Source of the DNA: Alistipes sp.
Lineage (GTDB): Bacteria > Bacteroidota > Bacteroidia > Bacteroidales > Rikenellaceae
DNA: 64,000 nucleotides
Assembly (NCBI GenBank): GCA_017436185.1
Contig: JAFSDP010000003.1
Location: 73,314-137,313 of the forward strand
Direction of reading: 5' to 3'
Shown: positions 28,703 to 37,037 of the stretch, piece after piece
Numbering within the stretch: position 1 is the first letter of the stretch
Layout: each line of letters opens with the position of its first letter
Notes under the pieces: generated by a model
The model's database searches: none
Seen by the model: only the letters and a program-made list of their open reading frames with translations
Told to the model about the DNA's origin: nothing
Program-made: the position numbers and the translations under genes

Positions 28703-28738
28703 AAAATGAGGATTTTCGTCATCGAAAACCCTCATTTT
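28703..28738 (-). terminator. Terminator of the DUF2147 gene
   Basis: 16-bp stem (28723-28738 with 28703-28718, one mismatch), TCAT/ATGA loop, then six T on the minus strand. Confidence 0.85.
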
Positions 28739-28756
28739 CTGCATTGAGTGATCGTA

Positions 28757-29209
28757 TTACTCGATCTTCTTCCAGTAGCGCGACAGCGAGATGGGACCCA
28801 GCGAGCCCTTCACACGCAGCGTGGCGTCGTCCTTGAACGAGCACTCCACCTTGTAGGTCTTGCCGTTGATGGGCTTATAGACCTTACCGCCGTTCCACGC
28901 ATTCTTCTTGGCGTCGTAGCTAATGCCATAGACAATGACTACCTGGTCCGAGGGGGTGTTGCGCTTGGCAGGATCGGGGTTCTTTACGTCCATCTTGCGG
29001 CTGCCATCGGGGTTGTTCGGCTCCGAAAGCCAGATGATTTGACCCTGATAGGTGCCATCGGCGCACTTCGTGAAGCGTACCTTCGACTGACGACCCTCCT
29101 CCTCGACGGAGTAAACACCTATGATTTTGTCGGCTGCCGACTGGGCGAAGGTGTTGGTCGTAAACAACATAACGAGCGCAAAGAGGCCCAATTTGAAGAT
29201 GTTTTTCAT
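28757..29209 (-). CDS. DUF2147 domain-containing exported protein
   Basis: 150 residues with a signal peptide (MKNIFKLGLFALVMLFTTNTFAQ). The mature part opens IIGVYSVEEEGRQSKVRFTK and has the DUF2147 layout: short beta strands ending RVKGSLGPISLSRYWKKI. Members are small periplasmic beta-barrel-like proteins of unknown role. Monocistronic, with its own promoter and terminator. Confidence 0.88.
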   Translation of the reverse strand: MKNIFKLGLFALVMLFTTNTFAQSAADKIIGVYSVEEEGRQSKVRFTKCADGTYQGQIIWLSEPNNPDGSRKMDVKNPDPAKRNTPSDQVVIVYGISYDAKKNAWNGGKVYKPINGKTYKVECSFKDDATLRVKGSLGPISLSRYWKKIE

Positions 29210-29234
29210 AGCTTTGAATGTTTTGTTTTCGGTG

Positions 29235-29268
29235 CAAATATACTAAAAAAAAGGAAATATAGCACAAA
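29235..29268 (-). promoter_or_regulatory. Promoter of the DUF2147 gene
   Basis: Minus strand: TTTG (29265-29268), 22 nt, TATATTTG (29235-29242), 25 nt before the ATG. Spacing is one nt longer than the usual 19-21. Confidence 0.6.
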
Positions 29269-29335
29269 ATGCCCCTCGAAATGCAAATTAAGGATATTAA
29301 AGAGCTTAACGAACTTAACGAAGAACTCTCAATAG

Positions 29336-29372
29336 CAAGTCCCCCTCCAGGGAGGGGGATTTAGGGGGTGGT
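29336..29372 (+). repeat. C/G-rich intergenic repeat, copy 1
   Basis: A 37-bp unit that starts caagtccccctccaggg and ends tttagggggtggt. It recurs at 29463 with one extra G. Both have inverted CCCCCTCC/GGAGGGGG arms and can fold. A CCACATTG word follows each copy at slightly different distance. Confidence 0.9.
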
Positions 29373-29462
29373 CTGGTACCCCACATTGAGGGGGGCGCAT
29401 ACCTCTGAGCGAGAAAATCGGGTTAAAATTTTGCAGTTACGGGAATTTGCCGTTCTATACTT

Positions 29463-29500
29463 CAAGTCCCCCTCCAGGGGAGGGGGATTTAGGGGGTGGT
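29463..29500 (+). repeat. C/G-rich intergenic repeat, copy 2
   Basis: 38 bp, identical to copy 1 apart from one inserted G. It sits just upstream of the metK promoter region. Confidence 0.9.
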
Positions 29501-29511
29501 ATGGAATGCTC

Positions 29512-29528
29512 TTCCACATTGGGAGTGC
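29512..29528 (+). repeat. 17-bp inverted repeat, left arm
   Basis: TTCCACATTGGGAGTGC; its exact reverse complement is at 29593-29609. The left arm lies upstream of the metK -33 box. Confidence 0.95.
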
Positions 29529-29562
29529 CAACTGACTCTAATTAAAGAAAGTGCGGTAATTT

Positions 29563-29593
29563 TTTGCAACCTCGCTTTTTTGCCTTATCTTTG
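29563..29593 (+). promoter_or_regulatory. metK promoter
   Basis: TTTG at 29563-29566, exactly 19 nt, TATCTTTG at 29586-29593: a full-consensus Bacteroidota promoter. Transcription would start near 29600. Confidence 0.85.
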
Positions 29594-29609
29594 CACTCCC
29601 AATGTGGAA
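29593..29609 (-). repeat. 17-bp inverted repeat, right arm
   Basis: Perfect reverse complement of 29512-29528. It begins on the last base of the -7 box, spans the predicted transcription start and covers the 5' strand of the riboswitch P1 stem. Confidence 0.95.
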
Positions 29610-29653
29610 AGGATTTGACTGATTGCAACCACAATAAAAAATCGCTAAAACAG
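29604..29653 (+). ncRNA. SAM-II-type riboswitch upstream of metK
   Basis: The leader matches the SAM-II (SAM-alpha) H-type pseudoknot. P1 is GTGG (29604-29607) with CCAC (29629-29632). The loop has GATTTGA and ATTGCAA, and the 3' part is A/T-rich then CGCTAAAA. A second helix pairs CTG (29619-29621) with CAG (29651-29653). These are the conserved words I know from the SAM-II consensus (GAUUUG, UUGCA, CGCUAAA). The junction after the 5' P1 strand is AAAG rather than a single base. SAM binding would lower expression of the SAM synthetase that follows 63 nt downstream, which is the expected feedback logic. Confidence 0.82.
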
Positions 29654-29716
29654 CTTATTTTTTATCATTCAGCCTACTTTCCCATTTATATGTTTAACCA
29701 TTAAAAAACGTATCAA

Positions 29717-31018
29717 ATGGGTTTTTTATTTACCTCGGAGTCCGTTTCGGAAGGACATCCCGATAAGGTGTCGGACCAGATTTCCGATGCTATTCTTGAT
29801 GAGTTTCTGCGCCACGACCCCCAGTCGAAGGTGGCTTGCGAGACCCTCTGCACGACGGGTCTTGTGATGGTTGCCGGCGAGGTGCGTTCGGAGGCCTATG
29901 TCGATGTGCAGGAGGTTACCCGCCGTGTGATTCGCAAGATCGGCTACACGAAGAGCGAGTACCAGTTCGACTGCAACTCGTGCGGCATTTTGTCGGCCAT
30001 TCACGAGCAGTCGTCGGATATCAACCAGGGCGTAGCCCGCGAGAAGGAGGAGGAGCAGGGCGCCGGTGATCAGGGTATTATGTTCGGCTATGCCTGCAAC
30101 GAGACCCGTGAGCTGATGCCCGCCACGCTGATCCTTTCGCACGTGATTTTGAAAGAGCTGGCCGACATCCGTCGCGAGGGCAAGGTGATGTGCTACCTGC
30201 GTCCCGACTCGAAGTCGCAGGTGACCATCGAGTACGACGAAAAGACGGGCAAGCCGCTGCGTGTCCACACGATTGTGGTCTCGACGCAGCACGACGAGTT
30301 CATCCTCCCCTCGGAGAACCTTTCGGAGAAGGAGGCCGAGCAGCAGATGCAGCAGCAGATTCGTGAGGATGTGCGCACGATTCTCATCCCCCGCGTAAAG
30401 GCTCGCCTGGAGCGTGCCAACGACAAACTCTCGGAGCTGATCGACGAGGAGTATATCCTGCACGTCAATCCGACGGGTAAGTTCGTTATTGGCGGCCCTC
30501 ACGGCGATACGGGCCTGACGGGTCGCAAGATCATTGTCGATACCTATGGTGGTCGTGGTGCCCACGGTGGTGGCGCCTTCTCGGGCAAGGACTCCTCGAA
30601 GGTGGACCGCTCGGCCGCCTATGCCGCCCGCCACATCGCCAAGAATATGGTCGCCGCAGGGGTAGCCGATGAGGTGCTTGTCGAGCTGTCGTATGCCATC
30701 GGTATCGCCGAGCCGCTGTCGGTCTATGTCAATACCTACGGCACGAAGAATGCGGCGCTGGCCGAGCTGTCGGATGGCGAGATTGCCCGCCGCATCGCTA
30801 CGCTCTTCGACCTGCGTCCCCACGCCATTGTGCGCCGCTTCGGTCTGAAGAATCCCATCTTCGAGGCCACCGCTTCGTATGGCCACTTCGGCAACCGCCC
30901 CTACACCAAGACGGTCACCTGCTACGAGGGTGGCAAGCCTGTGGAGCGTGAGGTGGAGTTCTTCGGTTGGGAAAAGCTCGATATGATTGAGCCGATCCAA
31001 AAGAGCCTGGGCCTGTAA
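29717..31018 (+). CDS. metK: S-adenosylmethionine synthetase
   Basis: 433 residues. N-terminal [21 protein letters not shown] is the ATP/methionine loop; [14 protein letters not shown] is the central hexapeptide region; [39 protein letters not shown] (P-loop-like GGGAFSGKD) complete the set. It makes SAM from methionine and ATP. About 40 residues longer than E. coli MetK, mostly in central insertions ([20 protein letters not shown]), as in other Bacteroidales. Controlled by the SAM-II element upstream. Confidence 0.97.
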   Translation: MGFLFTSESVSEGHPDKVSDQISDAILDEFLRHDPQSKVACETLCTTGLVMVAGEVRSEAYVDVQEVTRRVIRKIGYTKSEYQFDCNSCGILSAIHEQSSDINQGVAREKEEEQGAGDQGIMFGYACNETRELMPATLILSHVILKELADIRREGKVMCYLRPDSKSQVTIEYDEKTGKPLRVHTIVVSTQHDEFILPSENLSEKEAEQQMQQQIREDVRTILIPRVKARLERANDKLSELIDEEYILHVNPTGKFVIGGPHGDTGLTGRKIIVDTYGGRGAHGGGAFSGKDSSKVDRSAAYAARHIAKNMVAAGVADEVLVELSYAIGIAEPLSVYVNTYGTKNAALAELSDGEIARRIATLFDLRPHAIVRRFGLKNPIFEATASYGHFGNRPYTKTVTCYEGGKPVEREVEFFGWEKLDMIEPIQKSLGL

Positions 31019-31036
31019 GCATCAAGAGCAAAAAAA

Positions 31037-31076
31037 GAGAGGGAGTGCAACGTAAAATTTGCACTCTCTTTTTTTG
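31037..31076 (+). terminator. metK terminator
   Basis: A stem of about 13 bp (31038-31050 with 31059-31071, with wobbles) with a short A/T loop, ending in a T-run. Confidence 0.8.
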
Positions 31077-31079
31077 TTT

Positions 31080-31112
31080 TTTGCATACGATTTGCGTGAT
31101 GCGCTACGTTTA
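31080..31112 (+). promoter_or_regulatory. Possible promoter of the HtrA gene
   Basis: TTTG at 31080-31083, 21 nt, TACGTTTA at 31105-31112. The -7 box ends in A instead of G, so this is tentative. Confidence 0.35.
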
Positions 31113-31193
31113 TATAGCGTAGAGAAAACCCGAAAATGCCTATGAAGCAACTTTCCACAGCTAAATAACTAATTATTCACTGAAGAAAGTCTT

Positions 31194-32678
31194 ATGAAAC
31201 AGTTTTTTTTAATGCTCGGTTTGGTGGCCCTGTCGGCTGCTGCGGGCGGTGCGACGGCCTACTACGTAACGGCCAACGATAACGACAATATCCAATACAT
31301 CACCCAAGAGGTGGAGCGCAGCCCCGCGTTGGGTACCCACTTCACGGCCTACGAGGAGGGCAACTATCCCGACCTGACGTATGCGGCCGAGAATGCCGTC
31401 AAGGCGGTGGTTAATATCGAGGCGGTGCAGCAGGTGGCTGTGCCGCAGCGTGGCTACGACCCCTTCCTGGAGTTCTTCGGCATCCCTCAGGGCTACGGCC
31501 GTCAGGGGGAGCCTCGCTACCAGGAGCGTCGTGCAGGCGGCTCGGGCGTGATTATCTCGGAGGATGGCTACGTCGTGACGAACAACCACGTGGTGGATGG
31601 AGCCACGAAGCTGCGTGTGCAGCTCAACGACGGGCGCACCTACGATGCCGAACTCATTGGTAAGGACTCGGCCACGGATATTGCCCTGCTGAAGATCGAC
31701 GAGAAGGGGCTTCCTACGCTGCCCTTCGGCTCGTCGGATGCCCTGCGTCTGGGCGAGTGGGTGCTGGCCATTGGCTCGCCCTACAACCTCCAATCGACCA
31801 TCACGGCCGGTATTGTGAGTGCCAAGGCCCGTACGCTGGGTGCCCTGTCGAACGACCCCGACGACTTCTCCATCGAGTCGTTCATTCAGACCGATGCCGC
31901 CGTCAATCCCGGTAACTCGGGCGGTGCGCTGGTCAATACCCGAGGCGAGTTGGTGGGTATCAACACCCTCATTCAGTCGCAGACGGGCAGCTACATCGGC
32001 TATTCGTTTGCCGTTCCCGAGGCCATCGTAAAGAAGGTGGTGGTCGATTTGAAGCAGTATGGCGTGGTGCAGCGTGCCCTGCTCGGTATCGGTTTTCAGG
32101 TCATCGACCAGACCTTTATCGATCGTATGGGCGAGGAGACGGGCATCAAGCAGATTGGCGGCATCTATGTCGGCTCGGTCGAGGAGGGTGGTGCCGCCTC
32201 GGAGGCAGGCATCCGCAAGGGCGACATCATTACCCACATCGACGGAGTGGCGGTGAACGACGCTGCAACGCTGCGTGAGCGCATTGCACGCCACAGTCCG
32301 AACGATAAAGTCAAAATTTCGGTAAAAAGAGACTCTCAAACGAAACTTTTTGAGGTGACGTTGCGTAATAAAGCCGGTAAAACAGAACTTCTCACCAAGG
32401 AGGATAGCGATGTTGCCGAGGAGCTTGGTGGCAAATTTGCCGATGCAAGCGAGCGTTTGTGCCGTGAATTGGAGATTCGTGGCGGCGTGCAGGTGACCTC
32501 GATCAAGGCCGATGGTATTTTGGCTCGGGCTCGTGTGAAGGAGGGTTTTGTGATTACCCACATCAACAACCGTGCTGTGTATGCGCTCTCCGACCTCAAG
32601 AAATTGACCGGCAAGGTGCGCTCCATCGACGGCATCTATCCCAACGGTCGCTCGGCAAGCTATGTGCTCGTTGAGTAG
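31194..32678 (+). CDS. Do-family (DegP/HtrA) periplasmic serine endoprotease
   Basis: 494 residues with an N-terminal hydrophobic signal/anchor (FLMLGLVALSAAAGGATAYY). Trypsin-like domain with His132 (VVTNNHVVDG), Asp162 (DSATDIALLK) and Ser242 (NPGNSGGALV), then two PDZ domains (~300-385, with GIRKGDIITHIDGVAV, and ~400-490, with RVKEGFVITHINNRAV). It degrades or refolds misfolded envelope proteins. A proline/glycine-rich loop (FFGIPQGYGRQGEPRYQERR) precedes the protease core, the usual LA-loop position. Its transcript ends at a terminator before rpoD. Confidence 0.95.
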   Translation: MKQFFLMLGLVALSAAAGGATAYYVTANDNDNIQYITQEVERSPALGTHFTAYEEGNYPDLTYAAENAVKAVVNIEAVQQVAVPQRGYDPFLEFFGIPQGYGRQGEPRYQERRAGGSGVIISEDGYVVTNNHVVDGATKLRVQLNDGRTYDAELIGKDSATDIALLKIDEKGLPTLPFGSSDALRLGEWVLAIGSPYNLQSTITAGIVSAKARTLGALSNDPDDFSIESFIQTDAAVNPGNSGGALVNTRGELVGINTLIQSQTGSYIGYSFAVPEAIVKKVVVDLKQYGVVQRALLGIGFQVIDQTFIDRMGEETGIKQIGGIYVGSVEEGGAASEAGIRKGDIITHIDGVAVNDAATLRERIARHSPNDKVKISVKRDSQTKLFEVTLRNKAGKTELLTKEDSDVAEELGGKFADASERLCRELEIRGGVQVTSIKADGILARARVKEGFVITHINNRAVYALSDLKKLTGKVRSIDGIYPNGRSASYVLVE

Positions 32679-32717
32679 AATTGGCGACAGAGGTTTTGTC
32701 CTAAACAGCAGAGATAA

Positions 32718-32753
32718 CGGGTGGTTGGTGTGAACCTTCCACCCGCTTTTTTT
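32718..32753 (+). terminator. Terminator after HtrA gene
   Basis: CGGGTGG (32718-32724) pairs with CCACCCG (32739-32745), then C and seven T. Confidence 0.8.
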
Positions 32754-32869
32754 GTGCTGCGGGGTGATATATTCCGCAGGCGGACAGGCTCTCTAAATAC
32801 GAAACCGGAGAAGTTGTCGTTTTATGTGGGAGGAGTAACGAGGTGAAATAATAATACTTAAATTAGAAT

Positions 32870-33730
32870 ATGCGTCAATTAAAAATTACCAAGTCGATTA
32901 CCAATCGTGAGAGTGCTTCGCTTGATAAGTACCTTCAGGAGATTGGTAAGGAGGAGCTGATTACCGTTGAGGAGGAGGTAGAACTCGCCCAACGTATCAA
33001 GAAGGGCGACCAGGAGGCCCTCGAGAAGCTGACGAAGGCCAACCTGCGCTTTGTGGTCTCGGTGGCCAAGCAGTACCAGAATCAGGGTTTGTCGCTGCCC
33101 GACCTGATCAACGAGGGTAACCTCGGTCTGATTAAGGCCGCCGAGAAGTTCGACGAGACCCGAGGTTTCAAGTTCATCTCGTATGCCGTGTGGTGGATTC
33201 GCCAGTCGATTCTGCAGGCCCTGGCCGAGCAGAGCCGTATCGTGCGTCTGCCGTTGAACCAGGTGGGTTCGCTCAATAAGATCAACAAGGCCTTTGCCCG
33301 CTTCGAGCAGGAGCACGAGCGCACCCCCTCGCCCGAGGAGTTGGCTACCGAGCTGGAGCTGCCGAAGGAGAAGGTGACCGACACGCTGCGTGTGGCAGGT
33401 CGTCACGTTTCGGTGGATGCCCCCTTTGCCGATGGTGAGGACAACTCGCTGTTGGATGTGTTGGTCAATCCCGACTCGCCCAACGCCGACCGTGGCCTGA
33501 TCAACGAGTCGCTCTCGACCGAGGTGGACCGTGCCTTGGAGACCCTCACGGAGCGTGAGCGTGACATCATCAAGTACTTCTTCGGCATCGGTTGCTCGGA
33601 GATGACCTTGGAGGAGATTGGCGAGAAGTTCGACCTTACGCGCGAGCGTGTCCGCCAGATCAAGGAGAAGGCCATCCGTCGCCTGCGCCACTCGTCGCGC
33701 TCGAAGCTGCTGAAGTCCTACCTCGGCTAA
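32870..33730 (+). CDS. rpoD: Primary RNA polymerase sigma factor (RpoD/SigA)
   Basis: 286 residues. Region 1.2 ([23 protein letters not shown]), region 2 ([30 protein letters not shown]), region 3 and region 4 ([20 protein letters not shown]) are all present. Region 1.1 and the long non-conserved region are absent, the short form characteristic of Bacteroidota primary sigma factors, which recognise the TTTG/TAnnTTTG promoters seen throughout this window. Confidence 0.97.
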   Translation: MRQLKITKSITNRESASLDKYLQEIGKEELITVEEEVELAQRIKKGDQEALEKLTKANLRFVVSVAKQYQNQGLSLPDLINEGNLGLIKAAEKFDETRGFKFISYAVWWIRQSILQALAEQSRIVRLPLNQVGSLNKINKAFARFEQEHERTPSPEELATELELPKEKVTDTLRVAGRHVSVDAPFADGEDNSLLDVLVNPDSPNADRGLINESLSTEVDRALETLTERERDIIKYFFGIGCSEMTLEEIGEKFDLTRERVRQIKEKAIRRLRHSSRSKLLKSYLG

Positions 33731-33748
33731 CGAGCACGAAACGCTACA

Positions 33749-33791
33749 CAACAACAAAGCCTGTTCCATTGCGGAGCAGGCTTTGTTGTTG
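33749..33791. terminator. Bidirectional terminator between rpoD and the GH28 gene
   Basis: A 19-bp stem (33749-33767 with 33773-33791, one G-U and one T-A inside) with a 5-nt loop. There is no long T-run, but strength of the stem and convergent genes support it. Confidence 0.8.
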
Positions 33792-33806
33792 TAGGTGGGG
33801 GTGTGA

Positions 33807-35213
33807 TTACTTCTTGTCCCCCTCGAAAACCTTGTCTTTGGCGCTGGCTGTGGTCGGAACACCGGCATAGCCGCCCAGGTTGCAGTCCGTGAAGCAGATT
33901 CCCTCGGCGTGCTCCATCGAGAGGCCGATCTTCGCCTCGTCCACCTTCACTCGGCTAAAGTGCACGTTGTGAATCTTCTCCTGCTCGGTGCCCTGCAACA
34001 CGATGGCTGCGGCACGGGCCTTTTGGCAGCTCACATCCTCGACGTAGATGTCGTGTACGGCCGTGAAGTGGTGGTTGTCCAGCCCCTCGCCGGCATACAT
34101 CGAGGTGAGGAAGATCAGATCCTCCACCTCTCCAAACGAGCAGTTATTGACAAAGATGTTGCGGATGAAGCCCCCTCGGTCGGGGTTGGTCTTGATGTAG
34201 AGGCCACGCTTGCAGTAGCCGCCGTAGGTGCAGTTCTCGATAAAGACATTCTCCACGCCCGACGACATCTCGCTGCCCAGCACCACGCCGTGCAACCCCT
34301 TGAAGCGGCAGTTGCGGATGATGATGCCCGACGAGGGGGTGGCGGTCGCACGGCCGTCGTCGTCACGACCGCTCTTGATGGCCACGTTGTCGTCGCCGTT
34401 GTTGAATTCGATGTTCTGAATCAGCACATCCTGGGCATACTCGGGGTCGATACCGTCGTTATTGACCAGCTTGGCATCGTAGCGAATGGCGTCGCAGATG
34501 ATGTTGCGCGACTTCAACAGATGGATGCACCAGAAGGGGGCATTGGTGATAAAGACCCCTTGGATGGTCACCTGCTCACACTCGTAGAACTGGATAAGTT
34601 GGGGACGCAGGTAGTGTCCCTCGCCAAAGTTACGCTCCGCAACGGGCGTTTGGGTGTGGTTGTAGTGGCGGCTCAGATCCTTGCTTGCGCCCTGTTGCCC
34701 CTTCCAGGTGGCAAAGGTGGTGGCGGCATTGCCGTCGATGGTGCCTTGGCCGATGATGGCGACATTCTTCAGCCCTCGGCCGTAGATGAAGGGGCTGTAG
34801 TTCTGCACGAAGGTCCCCTCCCAGCTCGTCTCGACGATGGGCAGGTAGTAGCTCGGCTCGGGCGAGAAGCGCAGCACGGCGCCCGCTTCGAGGTCGAGGC
34901 AGAGGTTATCAATGAGGTGAATCGGCCCGCAGAGGTAGTATTCGCCGGCGGGAATGACCAGACGAGCACCGCCCAACTCCTTGGCTCGGGCGATGGCACG
35001 ATCGAAGGCGGGCTTGGCATCGGTGATGCCGTCGGCAACCACTTCGAAGTCGGTCAAACGAAGCTCTTGGGTCGGTATGGTGGCACCGGTGATGCGTGCC
35101 AGAATGGCATCACGCATCGCCTCACGGTCGAGCGTCGGGGTCGAGGTTGAGGTCGGGGTGGTGCAGGCGGCCAGCGATAGGAGGGCAGCAACGAGAATCA
35201 GCAATCGTTTCAT
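33807..35213 (-). CDS. Glycoside hydrolase family 28 (polygalacturonase-like) lipoprotein
   Basis: 468 residues from the ATG at 35213, with lipobox LLSLAAC (Cys16) and a Thr/Ser-Pro linker. A right-handed beta helix follows with GH28 active-site words: NNDGIDPEYA (NTD-type), NNGDDNVAIKSG (the DD pair), LHGVVLGSEMS (GHG-type) and RGLYIKTN (RIK-type). Family members hydrolyse pectin backbones (polygalacturonan, rhamnogalacturonan). There is no SusC/SusD pair or sugar-sensing regulator next to it, so it is an orphan CAZyme here. ung follows 13 nt upstream on the same strand (stop of ung to this ATG). Confidence 0.9.
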   Translation of the reverse strand: MKRLLILVAALLSLAACTTPTSTSTPTLDREAMRDAILARITGATIPTQELRLTDFEVVADGITDAKPAFDRAIARAKELGGARLVIPAGEYYLCGPIHLIDNLCLDLEAGAVLRFSPEPSYYLPIVETSWEGTFVQNYSPFIYGRGLKNVAIIGQGTIDGNAATTFATWKGQQGASKDLSRHYNHTQTPVAERNFGEGHYLRPQLIQFYECEQVTIQGVFITNAPFWCIHLLKSRNIICDAIRYDAKLVNNDGIDPEYAQDVLIQNIEFNNGDDNVAIKSGRDDDGRATATPSSGIIIRNCRFKGLHGVVLGSEMSSGVENVFIENCTYGGYCKRGLYIKTNPDRGGFIRNIFVNNCSFGEVEDLIFLTSMYAGEGLDNHHFTAVHDIYVEDVSCQKARAAAIVLQGTEQEKIHNVHFSRVKVDEAKIGLSMEHAEGICFTDCNLGGYAGVPTTASAKDKVFEGDKK

Positions 35214-35226
35214 AGGGGTGTAGTTA

Positions 35227-35889
35227 TTACCAGTTAATCGGGGTTTGTCCGTGGGCGATGAGGTAGTCGTTGGCCTTCGAGAAGTGCTTGCAGCCCCAGA
35301 AACCACGATAGACCGAGAGGGGTGAGGGGTGGACACTCTTCAGGATGCAGTTCTTCTGCGGATCGGCAATGGCCCCTTTGCGCTGGGCGTAGCTGCCCCA
35401 CAGCAGATAGACGATGCCCTCCTTGCGGGCGGCAATGGCACGCACTACGGCATCGGTGAACTGCTCCCAGCCTCTGCCTGCGTGTGAGGCGGCTTCGTGC
35501 TCACGCACCGTCAGCACGGCGTTCAGCAGCAGTACCCCCTGCTCGGCCCATCGGTCGAGGTTACCCGACGAGGGGATGGGGGCACCGGTGTCGGTCGAAA
35601 CCTCCTGAAAGATGTTGCGCAGCGAGGGAGGGAAGGGGACTCCGTCGGCCACCGAGAAGCACAATCCGTTGGCTTGGCCCGGACCGTGATAGGGATCTTG
35701 GCCGATGATGACCACCTTCAGCTTCTCGACGGGACACTTGTCGAAGGCTCGGAAGATGTTGCTGCCTCGGGGGTAGATGCGGCGGGTGGCATACTCCTCC
35801 TTAACGAACGAAATCAGCTCCTCGAAGTAGGGCTTATCGAACTCCTCTTTGAGGAGCTCTTTCCAATCTTGGGCTATTTTTACCTCCAT
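35227..35889 (-). CDS. ung: Uracil-DNA glycosylase (family 1)
   Basis: 220 residues from the ATG at 35889. Water-activating loop GQDPYHGPGQANGLCFSV with catalytic Asp, and the Leu-intercalation loop HPSPLSVYRGFWG with His. It removes uracil from DNA to begin base excision repair. Confidence 0.97.
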   Translation of the reverse strand: MEVKIAQDWKELLKEEFDKPYFEELISFVKEEYATRRIYPRGSNIFRAFDKCPVEKLKVVIIGQDPYHGPGQANGLCFSVADGVPFPPSLRNIFQEVSTDTGAPIPSSGNLDRWAEQGVLLLNAVLTVREHEAASHAGRGWEQFTDAVVRAIAARKEGIVYLLWGSYAQRKGAIADPQKNCILKSVHPSPLSVYRGFWGCKHFSKANDYLIAHGQTPINW

Positions 35890-35930
35890 ATTTTTTTCGG
35901 TTGTTTGGGTAAAGATAGACAATTTTTTCC

Positions 35931-35938
35931 TAATTTTG
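35931..35938 (+). promoter_or_regulatory. -7 box of alkaline phosphatase gene
   Basis: TAATTTTG ends 4 nt before the ATG at 35943; TTTG at 35904-35907 lies 23 nt upstream. The start of transcription would fall on or next to the start codon, implying a leaderless message. Confidence 0.55.
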
Positions 35939-35942
35939 TGCT

Positions 35943-37016
35943 ATGAAGCGATTTTTATATACCCTGACCGCCCTGACGCTGATGGCGTTGGCGGGTTGCT
36001 CGGAGCGTGAGCCCGAGGTGAAGAGCCTGATCTATCTGATTGGCGATGGTATGGGCTTGGCCCAGATGACGATGATCGAGGTCGAGGAGGACTATGCTCC
36101 GACCCCCTTCTCGCGTGCCGAGGCCGTTTCGCTGGTGACCACCCGCTCGGCCAACAACCGTGTGACCGACTCGGCAGCGGCAGGTACGGCGTTGGCCTCG
36201 GGCTTTAAGACCAATAACTCGATGCTGGGTGTCACGCCCGATTCGGTGGCCGTGAAGTCGATGATGGAGATGGCTCGTGACGCAGGCAAGGCGACGGGTC
36301 TGGTGGTGAGTTGCTACCTGCAACACGCCACACCGGGGGCCTTCTATGCCCACCAACCGGGTCGCCATATGACCGAGCAGATTACCGATGATTTGGTCGC
36401 TTGCAATTTCGATGTGATGATTGGCGGTGGCAGTCGTTGGCTTACCGACACTCACCGTGCCACCCTCACCGAGCGAGGTTATACCCTCTCGTTCGACCGT
36501 GAATCCTCATTGGCGGCCACCTCCCGACCGCTGCTTGCGATGGTCGAGGCGGAGTACCTGCCCCAGGCTCCCGAGCGTGGCGACTTCATCCCCCGTGCCA
36601 CCGAGAAGGCGTTGGCACTGCTTTCGGATAGCGACGAGGGCTTTATGCTGATGGTCGAGGGGTCGCAAATCGACGGTGCGGGTCACGGCAACGATGCCCC
36701 CTACCTCTTGGCCGAGATGCGTGATTTTGCCGAAGTGGTCGAGCTGGCCTTTAACTATGCCGATACCCATCCGGGTACGTTGGTGGTGGTGACGGCCGAC
36801 CACGAGACGGGCGGCCTCTCGATGCCGAGCGGCAAGAGCGATTTCACCCTTTCCGAGAGCGGCATCGACTACCGTTTCGGCACGGGTTCTCACTCGGCTA
36901 TTCGGGTGCCGGCCTACTTCTATGGCACGGGAGCCGACCGTTTCCCCGCTTTGATGGAGAATACGGAGTTGGCCGAACGGTTGATGCACCTCTTAAAAAT
37001 AAAGCCTGTCGAGTAA
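35943..37016 (+). CDS. Alkaline phosphatase, lipoprotein
   Basis: 357 residues with lipobox LMALAGC (Cys19). The metal and nucleophile sites are visible: IYLIGDGMGL (Asp ligand), VTDSAAAGTALASG (nucleophile Ser), VEGSQIDGAGHGND, TADHETGGLS (Asp/His ligands) and GTGSHSAIRVP (His). It hydrolyses phosphomonoesters at the outer envelope. No Pho box is visible. Its stop codon lies within the loop of its own terminator. Confidence 0.93.
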   Translation: MKRFLYTLTALTLMALAGCSEREPEVKSLIYLIGDGMGLAQMTMIEVEEDYAPTPFSRAEAVSLVTTRSANNRVTDSAAAGTALASGFKTNNSMLGVTPDSVAVKSMMEMARDAGKATGLVVSCYLQHATPGAFYAHQPGRHMTEQITDDLVACNFDVMIGGGSRWLTDTHRATLTERGYTLSFDRESSLAATSRPLLAMVEAEYLPQAPERGDFIPRATEKALALLSDSDEGFMLMVEGSQIDGAGHGNDAPYLLAEMRDFAEVVELAFNYADTHPGTLVVVTADHETGGLSMPSGKSDFTLSESGIDYRFGTGSHSAIRVPAYFYGTGADRFPALMENTELAERLMHLLKIKPVE

Positions 37017-37029
37017 GACAGGCTTTTTT
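37002..37029 (+). terminator. Terminator overlapping the end of the alkaline phosphatase gene
   Basis: AAGCCTGTC (37002-37010) pairs with GACAGGCTT (37017-37025), followed by T. The loop holds the TAA stop codon. The stem is also usable on the minus strand. Confidence 0.85.
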
Positions 37030-37037
37030 CTTGGCGG

